From Microbulbifer sp. YPW16 (lineage in GTDB: Bacteria > Pseudomonadota > Gammaproteobacteria > Pseudomonadales > Cellvibrionaceae), in assembly GCF_021290385.1 (NCBI RefSeq), contig NZ_CP089928.1, positions 3,180,001 to 3,244,000 of the forward strand: DNA of 64,000 nucleotides. Direction: 5' to 3'. Each line of letters begins with the position of its first letter. Position 1 is the stretch's first letter. Under the pieces are notes generated by a model. That model searched no databases. It had not been told where the DNA came from and saw nothing but the letters and a program-made list of their open reading frames with translations. Shown one piece after another: positions 37,807-46,450 of this stretch. The position numbers and the translations under genes were made by a program.

Positions 37807-39153
37807 TCAGCCGATTCCCTGGGCGTAAACGGCGCTGGCCACACGCCGGAATGCGGCCAGGTTGGCCCCGCGATGGTAGTTGATGTAGCCGTCATCACCC
37901 TCGACGTCGGCAATACACTGGCGGTGGATATCCTGCATGATTTCCAGTAGTTGCTGGTTCAGTCGTTCCTGGTCCCAGCGGGTGAAAGAGGCATTCTGCG
38001 CCATTTCCAGCCCGGACAGCGCCACGCCCCCGGCGTTGGAGGCCTTGCCTGGCGCATGGGGAACACAGGCCTTGTGAAAGGCCTCCACGGCTTCTGCGGT
38101 ACAGGGCATATTGGCGCCCTCTGCCACCAGCGTGACACCGTTTTCAATCAGCGCCCGCGCATCGTCGCCATCCAGTTCATTCTGGGTGGCGCAGGGCAGC
38201 GCGATATCGCAGGGAAAGTGCCAGGGCCTTGCGCCCTGGTGCCACTCGCCGCCGCCGGCATCCGCCATCCGGGTAAGTAATTTTGTCGAACCGGCCCGGT
38301 GGTCCATGGCCTCCTCTATGAGCTCCTGGGGAATACCATTCTTGCAGTAGAGAGCACCCTTGCTGGAGCTGAGCGACACCACTGTGGCACCCAGGTGCCC
38401 CGCCTTCAGTGCGGCGTGCAGGGCCACATTGCCGGCACCGGATATCGCGATTACCTGCCCGTCCACCTCCTCGTCCCGCTTCGCCAGCATGCAGCGCAGG
38501 AAATAGACCAGACCGTAGCCGGTGGCTTCCATGCGAACATGACTGCCGCCGAACTCGATGTCCTTGCCGGTCAGGGCGCCGCTAAAGGTATTTGCCAGCC
38601 GGCGGTACTGGCCGAACATATAGCCGATCTCACGCCGTCCCACGTTGATATCGCCGGCCGGCACGTCGGTGTTTTCGCCGATATGGCGATAAAGCTCGTC
38701 CATAAACGCCTGGCAGAAACGCATGATCTCCCGGTCTGAGCGTCCGCGCGGTTCGAAATCGGCGCCACCCTTGCCGCCACCAATGGGCAGGCCGGTCAAT
38801 GCATTCTTGAAGGTCTGTTCGAAAGCCAGGAACTTGAGGATCGATTCATTGACTGTCGGATGGAAGCGGATGCCGCCCTTATAGGGACCGATGGCGCCAC
38901 AATACTGCACGCGCCAGCCGCGATTTACATGTATATCGCCGTTGTCATCTTCCCAGCAAACACGGAATGAGATGATCCGGTCGGCCTCGCACAGGCGGGG
39001 CAGGACACAGGCGTCATACCATTCACTTTTCTCCCGGTAGAGGGAAAATACATCCCCGGCCACATCGTCGATGGCCTGCAGGAACTCCTCCTCGCCCGGA
39101 TTGCGTTGCTTTACCCACTGCCTGAACTGCTCCAGGCTTTCGTCGTTTTTCAC
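37807..39153 (-). CDS. gdhA: NADP-type glutamate dehydrogenase
   Basis: This 448-residue hexameric-type enzyme converts 2-oxoglutarate and ammonia to glutamate. Substrate-binding segments are visible: GPYKGGIRFHP, FKNALTGLPIGGGKGGADFEP and the catalytic Asp in DVPAGD. The dinucleotide loop is ISGAGNVALHAA. The loop after DVPAGD reads INVGRREIG, where most relatives have IGVGGREIG-like sequence, a small oddity. Length matches E. coli GdhA. It is divergent from the ATP-grasp gene. Confidence 0.95.
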   Translation of the reverse strand: MKNDESLEQFRQWVKQRNPGEEEFLQAIDDVAGDVFSLYREKSEWYDACVLPRLCEADRIISFRVCWEDDNGDIHVNRGWRVQYCGAIGPYKGGIRFHPTVNESILKFLAFEQTFKNALTGLPIGGGKGGADFEPRGRSDREIMRFCQAFMDELYRHIGENTDVPAGDINVGRREIGYMFGQYRRLANTFSGALTGKDIEFGGSHVRMEATGYGLVYFLRCMLAKRDEEVDGQVIAISGAGNVALHAALKAGHLGATVVSLSSSKGALYCKNGIPQELIEEAMDHRAGSTKLLTRMADAGGGEWHQGARPWHFPCDIALPCATQNELDGDDARALIENGVTLVAEGANMPCTAEAVEAFHKACVPHAPGKASNAGGVALSGLEMAQNASFTRWDQERLNQQLLEIMQDIHRQCIADVEGDDGYINYHRGANLAAFRRVASAVYAQGIG

Positions 39154-39266
39154 AGGTGCTCCCCATCAACAGGTGAGTTTTCCGGATGTGGCTATCCCAG
39201 CCAATTATGGTCCCCAGGGTCGGTTACTTTACGAAAGCAGTTTAATCCCACGACAGTATCCATTCC

Positions 39267-39286
39267 ATCGTAAGCAGACCTACGAT
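39267..39286. promoter_or_regulatory. Inverted repeat in the gdhA/ATP-grasp divergent region
   Basis: ATCGTA-AGCAGACC-TACGAT forms six-base arms, extended by CC/GG with one bulge. It lies about midway between the two divergent starts and could be an operator shared by both genes. There is no further support. Confidence 0.35.
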
Positions 39287-39388
39287 AGGGTGGTGGCAGA
39301 GGTTCACATTATTCATGGTGACACCTGCGGTCCGGGCTGTTGTGCCGCTGCACGGTTTTGCTGCAAAACCCGCGAGATGGAGACCGAC

Positions 39389-40615
39389 ATGGGAAATTTC
39401 GACAGGAATAAAGGTTACGTGGCCATTCTGGGCTGGAGCCTGAATGCAATTGACGCAATCGACCGGTTCGACCGGCGTTACGTGATTGTTGCACCGTCCT
39501 GGGCCGAAGAGTACGCCAATAAGCACGATATTCCGTTTATTTCCTGGAACTTCGAGCGGCTCAATGAACGTTCGATGGAAATCGCCAAGAGACTGAAAGA
39601 CGAGGGGGTGGATGTAGCCATCCCGCTGTTTGAAGAGACGGTGGAGTGGGCCGGGGCGATCAACGCTGTGTTGCTGGATAACCCGCGCCTGATGGGGCAG
39701 TCATTGCTGTTCCGCGACAAGGCACTGATGAAACGCAGGGCACAGCTGGGCGGTATTCGCGTGGGTATTTTCGAGGAGGCCCAGGACAAGGGGGATGTTA
39801 TCCGCTTCCTGACGCGCGTGAACCAGGCACTGCTCAAGCTGGACGGCGACCCCAACGACCCGATCCACCTGAAGGCTTTCGATAAGGCCGGTTGCCTGGG
39901 CCACAGGGTGGTCCGCACTGCCGAGGATGTCGACAATATTCCCGACGAGGAATTCCCTTTCCTGATGGAGAGCCACCTGGATGGCTGGGAATTTGCGGTG
40001 GAGGCCTTTATCAAGAATGGCAAAATCCATTTCATGAACATTTCCGAGTATGTGACCCTCGGCTACTCGGTGTTTGTTCCGGCGACACCGGACCTGGAGA
40101 AATGGCGCCCGCGGGTGGAGGAGGAAATCCAGAAGCTGATCGATACCTTCGAGATCGATTTCGGCTTTATCCACCCGGAGTATTTTGTCACCAGCGACGG
40201 CAAGATGTATTTCGGCGAGGTGGCCTATCGCCCGCCGGGTTTCAATGCGTTTGAGCTGATTGAGCGGGCCTACGGTTTTAATGCCTACCAGGCCATGGTG
40301 ATGATGTTCGACCCGAAAACCACCGATGAGGAAATCGAGGCATTCTTCCCGAAGGAGGTGGTGGATGCTAAAGGCCATGCGGGCTGTTTCGGGGTCTATC
40401 CGCGCCGGCGGGTAGTCAATGAACTGAAGATCCCCGATGCCACTGAGAACCATGCCTATTTTGAGTTTCACGAACTCCAGTCACCGATGCAAAACAAGGT
40501 GCCCAAGCGCAGTGCCTTCGGCACCCACTGGGGCCTGGTGTATTTCTTTGGTGACGATCCCTACCAGCTGCGCGACCTGCTCAAGGCCCAGGAAGAACTG
40601 GATTACTACCTCTAG
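39389..40615 (+). CDS. ATP-grasp-domain protein
   Basis: This protein of about 408 residues has an N-terminal Rossmann-like part (VAILGWSLNAIDAIDRFDRRYVIVAP) followed by the ATP-grasp fold: lysine-containing KRRAQLGGIRV, ESHLDGWEFAVEAFIKNGK, and the metal-binding YFGEVAYRPPGFNA. These enzymes ligate a carboxylate to an amine or thiol. The acceptor is unknown. A second in-frame ATG four codons upstream is possible; the given one has GGAGACC ahead. It is followed by the large papain-like candidate, perhaps in one operon. Confidence 0.85.
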   Translation: MGNFDRNKGYVAILGWSLNAIDAIDRFDRRYVIVAPSWAEEYANKHDIPFISWNFERLNERSMEIAKRLKDEGVDVAIPLFEETVEWAGAINAVLLDNPRLMGQSLLFRDKALMKRRAQLGGIRVGIFEEAQDKGDVIRFLTRVNQALLKLDGDPNDPIHLKAFDKAGCLGHRVVRTAEDVDNIPDEEFPFLMESHLDGWEFAVEAFIKNGKIHFMNISEYVTLGYSVFVPATPDLEKWRPRVEEEIQKLIDTFEIDFGFIHPEYFVTSDGKMYFGEVAYRPPGFNAFELIERAYGFNAYQAMVMMFDPKTTDEEIEAFFPKEVVDAKGHAGCFGVYPRRRVVNELKIPDATENHAYFEFHELQSPMQNKVPKRSAFGTHWGLVYFFGDDPYQLRDLLKAQEELDYYL

Positions 40616-40770
40616 AGCCTTGGGCGGTCACGGGAGCAGGGCGCCGGCAATGCCCGGCCCTGTCCGGGCGCGGCACAGGTCCGGGTACCGCGCCCGGTGC
40701 GCTGTGCCCGGTAATTTACAGGCAGGTGGGCTAAACTCGCCTGTCTGATGAAGCTGAGCAGGTTGGTGAA

Positions 40771-42780
40771 GTGGAAAGCCGGCAACTGATCGACAAACTG
40801 GAATATGCCATTGAGCAGCTGGAGCAGGCGCGCCCGTTCAACAAGGTGCGCTTTCGCTCTGCGGTACTGGACGTGGGCGGGCGCCTCGCCGGCGAGCCGG
40901 GTGGCGTCGACGCGCTGTACCAGCTGGCGGCGCGGTGTGACCGGGCGGGGATTTTTGCCGATACCCCCTGGGACCAGCCCGCGACCCTGCTGCCTGGGCT
41001 GGTGCGCAATACCCTGGAGCAGGGTGACCGGCAGACAGTGCTGATAGAACTTCTCAGCCAGTTGCGGCTGCTGGCCGTCAGCAATGGGGTTTACACCCAT
41101 GCGGGAATTCCCGCGGAACAGGCACGTCATTTCCTTGCCCAGGTGATGGCCCTCAACCTGGATCACCTGCTAGCCGGCCCCGGTGAGGCGATGCGCGCGC
41201 GACTGGGGCGTACCAGTACCGCAGTTTCCGGGGTGTTCCGCTACCTGCTCGAAAACATCGGTTTTGCGGATATCCTTGGCAGCCTCGTGCACGAGGTACG
41301 CCGCATCATGTCGCAGCGCCCATTGCAGGTGGACAGTGTCAAGTCGATGATTACCCAGATCGCCCTGGCCCGTAGCCGCGGGGAGGGCGGCAATGGCGCT
41401 GCGGCGGCGGATGCTGATCGCCTGGTCAGCAACCTGTTTGGCCCCACGGCAACCTGCGCCGATGATCCGGGCGTCCAGCTTTACCTGGAACGGGTTGTCC
41501 GGCTGTCCGCCGGGGAACTGGAGTCGGAGGCAAGCGCATTCGCCCGGGCCATGCATGAGAACGGACTGGTCTCGGACTACCATGCGGTCTTCCTGCGTTG
41601 GCTGGCACTTGCTGATGTGGACCTTCCGATAGCGCGCGAATCACTGCAGGCCCTGGCCCTGGGGCTCAGCAGCACCGGTCTCGATGCGCTGCGGACCTTT
41701 CATGACCTGGTGGGGCGCTTGATCGAGGGGGCAGTGCACATAGGCACCGCCCAGAGTGTTTATGGCCTGGCCCTGATACTCGAGAGCGGCATGCTCTACT
41801 CGGCGCCGGTGGCACCGGCCCTCTGGCGCCAGATTGACCTGCGATTATCGCCAGTGTGCGCAGAGATACAGTCGACAGTGTTCGGCACCCAGGTCACACC
41901 GGCAACGCGCCTGCTGGCCGGTACTATCCAGGTACTGGGGCAGCCGCTGGGTATCGGCCAGGGGAATAACCCTACCTGCCAGGCGGCGCGGGCCATTTCC
42001 ATGTGGGCCTCCAATGACCCGGACTACCTGCTGCACCTGATTTCCCGTGCCGCGCATTTTGATGAGATCGTGCTGCATTTCGAGGGGGAGCCGATTTCCT
42101 CGGCCGGGGCCGCAGGGGCAATGATCCCGTTGGATACCGACCCGGTTTCGGTATTGCTGGTGCCGCACCTGGACCTTATCTACCGCCTTATGGGAGAGTT
42201 GTGTGCGGGCCGCGGTGATGACCCGCACCGCTGGATCAATCCCGAACTGCACGGCTGGTGGGTGGGGCGCGAGTGTTTTCTCGCCGTGGACATCCAGACC
42301 GGTGGCCTGCGTGACTATGATGCATTCCTGCACCGGTTCTATTGCAGTTATCACCCATTTTACAACGGCAACCAGCCTATCATTCATCCACAGCCCGCCG
42401 GACTGGCGGTGACCGACAGCACCGGCATCTTTGTCGGCTGGCATGCGATCACATTAATCCGTGTGGCGCTCGACGGCGACAACGTCATGCGGCTGTATTT
42501 CTTCAATCCCAACAATGACAGCGGCCAGGACTGGGGCGCCGGGGTCAAGGTGTCGACACATGGGAACGGCGAGCGCCATGGCGAGGCGTCGCTGCCGTTT
42601 GCCGAGCTTGCCTCCCGTCTCTACCTGTTCCACGACGACACCGAGGCCCTGGTGCCCACCACCGCGCCGGACGCGGCGGAACTGCAGGAAGTAAAGCAGA
42701 TGGCCCTGTCCAGCTGGGCTGCAGGCCGCGATGCCACCGCGCAAGCCCCTACGGTTGCCGGCAGTAGCGCGCAGGGTTAG
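40771..42780 (+). CDS. Large unrecognised protein with a papain-like Cys/His/Asn pattern
   Basis: This 669-residue protein starts at GTG with no signal peptide. I do not recognise the family. The N-terminal 390 residues are helical. Then GQGNNPTCQAARAIS places Gln397 exactly six residues before Cys403, as in papain (Gln19, Cys25). GWHAITLIRV supplies His558, and YFFNPNNDSGQDWG supplies Asn579. Order and local contexts fit a papain/transglutaminase-type active site. The interval between Cys and His contains WWVGRECFLAVDIQ and an NPELHG segment. It could be a cytosolic peptidase, amidase or transglutaminase-like enzyme. It follows the ATP-grasp gene. Confidence 0.7.
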   Translation: MESRQLIDKLEYAIEQLEQARPFNKVRFRSAVLDVGGRLAGEPGGVDALYQLAARCDRAGIFADTPWDQPATLLPGLVRNTLEQGDRQTVLIELLSQLRLLAVSNGVYTHAGIPAEQARHFLAQVMALNLDHLLAGPGEAMRARLGRTSTAVSGVFRYLLENIGFADILGSLVHEVRRIMSQRPLQVDSVKSMITQIALARSRGEGGNGAAAADADRLVSNLFGPTATCADDPGVQLYLERVVRLSAGELESEASAFARAMHENGLVSDYHAVFLRWLALADVDLPIARESLQALALGLSSTGLDALRTFHDLVGRLIEGAVHIGTAQSVYGLALILESGMLYSAPVAPALWRQIDLRLSPVCAEIQSTVFGTQVTPATRLLAGTIQVLGQPLGIGQGNNPTCQAARAISMWASNDPDYLLHLISRAAHFDEIVLHFEGEPISSAGAAGAMIPLDTDPVSVLLVPHLDLIYRLMGELCAGRGDDPHRWINPELHGWWVGRECFLAVDIQTGGLRDYDAFLHRFYCSYHPFYNGNQPIIHPQPAGLAVTDSTGIFVGWHAITLIRVALDGDNVMRLYFFNPNNDSGQDWGAGVKVSTHGNGERHGEASLPFAELASRLYLFHDDTEALVPTTAPDAAELQEVKQMALSSWAAGRDATAQAPTVAGSSAQG

Positions 42781-42807
42781 TGCCGGGCCAGCCCCTGGAT
42801 ATACCGC

Positions 42808-43344
42808 TTAGAAAGGGTTCAGTGTGTAGCCCTGTTGTTGCAGGAGCGCATGGGCCGTCATGGCGGAGAGGGCCATTTCCACACCAGGTAACAGCTGGGC
42901 TTTGCCGATTCCCAGATGGGCGGCGGACTGGCCGCAGATCATCACCCGGACTCCCTGCTCCTGCAGTGCCGCCAGCAGTTTTGCATTGGGGTTGGCTTGT
43001 CCGTACTTTTCCCGGTGGGCACTGTCATTGAGCAGGTCAAATCCGGCCTTGCCATGGACCACCAGCGCCAACTGGATGTTATCCGGGTCTACACCTGCCC
43101 GGGCATGCATATTCAGGAAACGGGCCAGGCTGTTGAATTTCCTGTTTAGCTCTCCTTTACCTGACTTGTCCACTGCATCGAAGGCCACCTTGAATTGCTG
43201 GTTTGGCTGCAGTGGGTGGTCCTGAATCACCGGCGCAGTTTTACCGTATTCCTTTATCACTGGACCGGGTGTGAATTCAGCGGCAGCTATGGTGGGAATC
43301 CACATTGATGCAGAAACGGCAACAAGGTACTGACGGATTTTCAT
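42808..43344 (-). CDS. Exported DsrE/F-like protein
   Basis: This 178-residue protein has a signal peptide (YLVAVSASMWIPTIAAAE). The mature part follows the DsrE fold: FKVAFDAVDKSGKGELNRKF, ALVVHGKAGFDLL, a GVRVMICGQSAAHLGIG loop with the single conserved Cys, and a C-terminal MALSAMTAHALLQQQGYTL. Periplasmic DsrE-like proteins are common in Gammaproteobacteria and may take part in sulfur or redox handling. It lies 15 bases behind glpQ on the same strand. Confidence 0.85.
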   Translation of the reverse strand: MKIRQYLVAVSASMWIPTIAAAEFTPGPVIKEYGKTAPVIQDHPLQPNQQFKVAFDAVDKSGKGELNRKFNSLARFLNMHARAGVDPDNIQLALVVHGKAGFDLLNDSAHREKYGQANPNAKLLAALQEQGVRVMICGQSAAHLGIGKAQLLPGVEMALSAMTAHALLQQQGYTLNPF

Positions 43345-43359
43345 TGAAATTTCTCGCTG

Positions 43360-44517
43360 TTATTGTTGTTGCGTCTTTTTCAGTAAACCGGCCTTTTCAG
43401 AAGCTGCCGGGGCTCTCCCACCCGGTGAGCCAGTTGCATCAAGGAAGGCGCGCACCTGGTCCGGGTGGTCGGTAAAGAGCCCGTCGATGCCGATATCCTC
43501 GATAAACAGGGCGAGTAACCTGTCAAACTCCCCCAGCACTGGCGGGACTTCCTCGCTGTCGGCACGGAAAGTATAGGGGTGCACCCGCAGACCGAGGGCC
43601 TGGGCTCTCCGGGATATGCCGTTGTCGTTGATGGCGTTTTCCGCTGGAGTCACCAGCATCATTGCCCAGGGGCCGATACCGTCGGCATACCCGGCGATCT
43701 TTTCCAGCCCTTTGGGGGTCAACATCCAGTCGTAGCTGTAGTTGACCCAGTGACCTCCCTGCTGGACCTTTTTCTCGCCCCAGCTGGTGGCGGCAACCAG
43801 TTGTACCAGCGGCAGGTCCATGTCCATTGCCGGCATCAGTTCCCCGTCGATGCGCTGTAGCTCCTCGGCATCGAAACTCTGCAGGAAGATTTTACTGGTT
43901 TTGTCGGTATACCCGTACTGCTTCAGTGTCTCAAGGGTGCGCCGTGCAATGTCGCGGCCCTCCCGGTGGTGGAACCAGGGTTGCTTGATCTCCGGGTATA
44001 TGCCGACCTCGTATCCAAGGCTCTTGTTCAGGCCCTGGATCAGCTCTATCTCTTCTTCAAGGGTGGAAAGCTGGAAGCTGGATTTCCAGAGCGGGAATCG
44101 CCCGGGATATTTTGGCTTTCGCTCCTCGATATCACCTTCGAAAGTCTCGGTTACCCGTAAACGCTTCAGTTCGGGGAGAGTGAAGTCGATGGTGTAAAAG
44201 TGGCCATCTTCGCGGGCGCGACCCGGGAATACACGGGCAACGTCCGTTACCTGGTCGAGGTGGATGTCATGCATCACGATCAGGTGCCCATCCCGGCTCA
44301 GGACCAGGTCCTGTTCGATATAGTCCGGGCGCATTCCGTAGGCCAGGGCCTTGGATTCAAGTGTGTGTTCGGGGAGGTAGCCGGACGCCCCCCGGTGGGC
44401 GATCACCAGTGGGTCATCCCGGTCGGAGGCGGTAGCGGTATTGGCATATGGCACCAGCAGCTGGGTGCAGAGAGCAATGGCGGTGAAAAAGCTTGCGGTA
44501 ACTGGTGTTATTTTCAT
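43360..44517 (-). CDS. glpQ: Periplasmic glycerophosphodiester phosphodiesterase
   Basis: This 385-residue exported enzyme hydrolyses glycerophosphodiesters to glycerol-3-phosphate and an alcohol. A signal peptide leads into IAHRGASGYLPEHTLESKALAYGM, the catalytic His and Glu region, then YIEQDLVLSRDGHLIVMHD with Glu, Asp and His ligands. GlpQ-specific segments such as GIYPEIKQPWFHH and GIDGLFTDHPDQVR are present. Length fits the GlpQ type rather than the cytosolic UgpQ type. Confidence 0.95.
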   Translation of the reverse strand: MKITPVTASFFTAIALCTQLLVPYANTATASDRDDPLVIAHRGASGYLPEHTLESKALAYGMRPDYIEQDLVLSRDGHLIVMHDIHLDQVTDVARVFPGRAREDGHFYTIDFTLPELKRLRVTETFEGDIEERKPKYPGRFPLWKSSFQLSTLEEEIELIQGLNKSLGYEVGIYPEIKQPWFHHREGRDIARRTLETLKQYGYTDKTSKIFLQSFDAEELQRIDGELMPAMDMDLPLVQLVAATSWGEKKVQQGGHWVNYSYDWMLTPKGLEKIAGYADGIGPWAMMLVTPAENAINDNGISRRAQALGLRVHPYTFRADSEEVPPVLGEFDRLLALFIEDIGIDGLFTDHPDQVRAFLDATGSPGGRAPAASEKAGLLKKTQQQ

Positions 44518-44568
44518 GAATGATACCTGCCGGGGCTATACGGTCAGAATCAGTTTGCCATAGTCATT

Positions 44569-44584
44569 GTCACATTGTTGTGAC
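44569..44584. promoter_or_regulatory. Inverted repeat upstream of glpQ
   Basis: GTCACA-TTGT-TGTGAC is a perfect six-base-arm palindrome 52 bases upstream of the glpQ start. TGTGAC/GTCACA arms resemble both a CRP half-site and pieces of a Pho box, but the spacing fits neither well. It may be an operator. Confidence 0.4.
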
Positions 44585-44670
44585 GGTTGCTGGTGGGGAA
44601 GCGATGCGGGCGGTGGGGAAACAGCGCGGCCCGGTATCAAGCCGCGCTGTTCCGGTGGATGGTGGGCGTA

Positions 44671-46302
44671 TCAGGCTGGCTGTTCTTCCGGCCAGCGATA
44701 GTTGGCGAACTGTTCCCGCAGGTCTTTCTTGCTGATCTTGCCGGTGGCTGTATGGGGCAGTTCTTCCGCAACGACACAATCGTCGGGAATCCACCACTTG
44801 GCCACATTGCCCTCAAAGGCGGCGAGTACCTTCTGTGGGTCCGGCTCGGCCCCGGGCGCGGGCACAATCACCAGCAGCGGCCTTTCGGCCCACTTCTCGT
44901 GGGAGATGCCGATTACGGCGGCCTCGGCCACCTCGTCCAGTGCCATGGCACAGTTCTCCAGCTCGATGGAGGAGATCCACTCACCGCCGGACTTGATCAC
45001 ATCCTTGGTGCGGTCGGTGATGCCCAGGTAACCCTGGGGATCGATGGTGGCCACGTCGCCGGTATCGAACCAGCCGTCGTCAGTGAGTGCTGACTCCGCC
45101 GCGCGGTAATAGCGCTCGCAGATCCAGGGGCCGCGAACCTGCAGGGCACCGAAGGCGATACCGTCGTGGGGTTGCGGCTGGCCCTGCTCGTCCACGATAC
45201 GCATCTCCACGCCGAAGGCGGCGGGGCCCTGCTTCAGGCGCAGTGCTTTGGCCTGGTCCCCTGGCAAATCTTCCGGTACCCGCGGGTTGTAAGTGCCCAG
45301 CGGGCTCATTTCGGTCATGCCCCAGGCGTGGTGGGTGTAGACCCCGTGCTGTTGCTCGAACTCCTCCATAATGCTCCAGGGGCAGGCGGAGCCGCCCACC
45401 ACCACACGGTTGAGGCTCGGCAGGGTGCTGTCGGTTTCCCGCAGGTATTTGAGCAGCGCCAGCCACACGGTGGGGACGCCAGCGGCGATGGTTACGCCCT
45501 CTTCGCGGATCAGCCGGCTCAGGGTTTCACCGCAGGCCATCTTGGGCCCGGGGAATACCAGCTTGGCCCCCACGGCGGGCACCGCGTAGGGAATCGACCA
45601 GGCGTTGACGTGGAACATGGGGACAACCGGCAATACTGCCTCACTGCCCTTCAGGGCAAACACATCCGGCATCAGCACGCCGTAGGTATGCAGCACCATG
45701 GCGCGGTGGGAATAGAGTACGCCCTTCGGGTTGCCCGTGGTGCCGGAGGTATAGCAGAGGGCGGCCGCAGTATTCTCGTCCAGTGACGGCCAGTCGAATC
45801 CTGTCGGCTGTGATTCAAGCAGCTCCTCGTAGCAGACCAGGTTGGGCAGCGTGCTGTCGGGCATATGGGCACGGTCGGTCAGGACCACGAAGCCCTCAAC
45901 CGACGAGAGTTTCGGGGCCAGCGCCTCCAGTAGGGGGACAAACATCGGGTCGATAAACAGCCAGCGGTCCTCGGCGTGCCCGACAATATAGGCGATCTGT
46001 TCCGGGAACAGGCGCGGGTTAATGGTGTGGCAGACCAGGCCGCTGCAGGAGGTGCCATAGTAGAGTTCGAAGTGCCTGTAGTCATTCCAGGCCAGGGTGC
46101 CGACCCGGTCGCCGGGCCTGGCACCCAGGGCCTGGAGAGCATTGGCCAGCTGTGCACTGCGCGCAAAGGCGTCGGCATAGGTATAGCGGTGGGTGGGGTT
46201 GTCGGCAGTAAAGGAAACAATCTCACTGCCGGGGAAGTTAGCCTGCGCGTGGCGCATGACGGCGGTCAGGGTGAGTTGGGACGGCATCATCAAACCGTTC
46301 AT
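44671..46302 (-). CDS. Acyl-CoA synthetase (AMP-forming, medium/long-chain)
   Basis: This 543-residue adenylate-forming enzyme activates fatty acids to acyl-CoA. Core motifs: YTSGTTGNPKG (P-loop), WGMTEMSPLG, GWFDTGDVATID, DRTKDVIKSGGEWIS and the catalytic Lys in TGKISKK. The sequence resembles AlkK/medium-chain ligases. It lies on the same strand behind the envelope cluster, but with a 148-base gap and a different function, so co-regulation is uncertain. Confidence 0.93.
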   Translation of the reverse strand: MNGLMMPSQLTLTAVMRHAQANFPGSEIVSFTADNPTHRYTYADAFARSAQLANALQALGARPGDRVGTLAWNDYRHFELYYGTSCSGLVCHTINPRLFPEQIAYIVGHAEDRWLFIDPMFVPLLEALAPKLSSVEGFVVLTDRAHMPDSTLPNLVCYEELLESQPTGFDWPSLDENTAAALCYTSGTTGNPKGVLYSHRAMVLHTYGVLMPDVFALKGSEAVLPVVPMFHVNAWSIPYAVPAVGAKLVFPGPKMACGETLSRLIREEGVTIAAGVPTVWLALLKYLRETDSTLPSLNRVVVGGSACPWSIMEEFEQQHGVYTHHAWGMTEMSPLGTYNPRVPEDLPGDQAKALRLKQGPAAFGVEMRIVDEQGQPQPHDGIAFGALQVRGPWICERYYRAAESALTDDGWFDTGDVATIDPQGYLGITDRTKDVIKSGGEWISSIELENCAMALDEVAEAAVIGISHEKWAERPLLVIVPAPGAEPDPQKVLAAFEGNVAKWWIPDDCVVAEELPHTATGKISKKDLREQFANYRWPEEQPA

Positions 46303-46450
46303 TGTTGGCTCCTCATTATCGTTATTGTCTGCTTGTCGCTGTCGTTATTAAGGTAACGGCTCCGGTCAGTGTGGGAAAGGGATTTCGGCCCACACAATCC
46401 GTCTGGTGGGTCACATTCCGGGCAGTGCCTGGGGCGGTGCCCGGGCCGGA

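Noticed and set aside
44569..44584. Pho box upstream of glpQ
   Set aside because: Pho boxes are direct repeats; this is an inverted repeat, so it was listed only as an unidentified palindrome.
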